NCBI RefSeq assembly: GCF_022836935.1
Contig: NZ_CP083239.1
Coordinates: forward strand, 310,001-374,000
Direction of reading: 5' to 3'
Source: Ancylobacter polymorphus
Lineage (GTDB): Bacteria > Pseudomonadota > Alphaproteobacteria > Rhizobiales > Xanthobacteraceae
DNA length: 64,000 bases
Below the pieces are notes generated by a model that did not search any database, was not told the DNA's origin, and saw only the letters and a program-made list of their open reading frames with translations. The position numbers were made by a program, and so were the translations under genes. Shown piece by piece: positions 63,661 to 64,000 of this stretch; the first letter of the stretch is position 1; each line of letters begins with the position of its first letter.

Positions 63661-64000
63661 ATCGTCGGGTTCTCCCCGGTCAGCGGGTTGTCCGGGTCCC
63701 AGCCATAGCTCAGCGTCTCGAAGCGCATGGTGAGGGTGTCGATCATCAGCAGCCGCCCGACCAGCCCCTCGCCGAAGCCGACCACGGCGCGCGCCGCTTC
63801 CAGCGCCACCAGCGTGCCGGCCACCCCGGCCACCGCGCCGAGAATGCCGGCCTCGGCGCAGCTGGGCACCAGGCCGGCCGGCGGCGGCTCCGGGAACAGG
63901 CAGCGATAGGTCGGGTTCGGCGTGCCGTCCGGCCCCTTCTCATGCGGGCGCAGCGTCGTCACCGTGGCATCAAAACGCCCCAGCGCGGCGGAGACGAGCG
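63633..64000 (-). CDS. moeB: MoeB/ThiF-family adenylyltransferase, C-terminal part
   Basis: The reading frame runs off the right edge, so only the C-terminal part, about 120 residues, is visible. LVSAALGRFDATVTTLRPHEKG, YRCLFPEPPPAGLVPSCAEAGILGAVAGVAGTLVALEAARAVVG and GRLLMIDTLTMRFETLSYGWDPDNP match the E1-like MoeB/ThiF fold that adenylates MoaD or ThiS. One zinc-binding Cys (SCAEAG) is visible; the usual CPXCG end is replaced by NPLTGENP, so the C-terminal zinc pair is missing. The stop lies in a repeat. Confidence 0.82.
   Translation of the reverse strand, partial: LVSAALGRFDATVTTLRPHEKGPDGTPNPTYRCLFPEPPPAGLVPSCAEAGILGAVAGVAGTLVALEAARAVVGFGEGLVGRLLMIDTLTMRFETLSYGWDPDNPLTGENPTIKDLSGHRR

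Overview
The window is GC-rich chromosomal DNA from an alphaproteobacterium, most likely of the order Hyphomicrobiales (Xanthobacteraceae-like). This placement is an inference. It rests on the rpoN-lptB-lptA-lptC order, the alphaproteobacterial-type glutamate-cysteine ligase, MutL with an endonuclease motif, the ilvBN attenuator and the style of the intergenic palindromes. No species can be named from the sequence alone.

Region 1-45000 is ordinary core genome. It holds rpoN and the LPS-transport genes lptBAC with RNase D and ubiA (1-6400, minus strand); rsmE and two different glutamate-cysteine-ligase-type enzymes (7200-10800); a LysR regulator, a DUF1127 protein and a luciferase-like oxidoreductase (11300-14100); and a polyamine locus of a glutamylputrescine-synthetase-like enzyme, a PotGHI-type ABC transporter and a PuuB-like oxidase, split by mutL (14300-22400). 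Branched-chain amino-acid synthesis follows (ilvC, then ilvN and ilvB with a readable leader-peptide attenuator, 23600-29900). The rest is dapB, gpmA, an Ada-like repair regulator, nth, pheST, rplT/rpmI, a collagen-like SH3 protein, uppP and a complex-I-type epimerase.

Region 45084-57748 is an integrated genetic element of about 12.7 kb inserted in the 3' end of tRNA-Leu(CAG). An exact 18-bp direct repeat marks both ends. From left to right it carries a tyrosine integrase, a low-GC protein with a nuclease-like motif, a serine recombinase, an HNH/AP2 endonuclease, a gene-free stretch ending in a promoter-terminator pair that looks like a small RNA gene, a protein with polymerase-palm-like motifs, a 1223-residue phage-type protein, a striking array of degenerate 21-nt repeats with about 54-bp period, and a 60-residue ORF. 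No capsid, portal, terminase or tail genes are visible. The repeat array, a possible repeat copy inside the candidate small RNA, and the polymerase-like protein are the best candidate here for an undescribed system. Their functional link is inference.

Region 57750-64000 returns to host DNA: a MocR regulator divergent from an EamA transporter, an SH3 protein and a hydroxyacid dehydrogenase. A small low-GC insert (about 62460-63580) is flanked by imperfect direct repeats of the 3' end of a moeB-like gene, which itself runs off the right edge.
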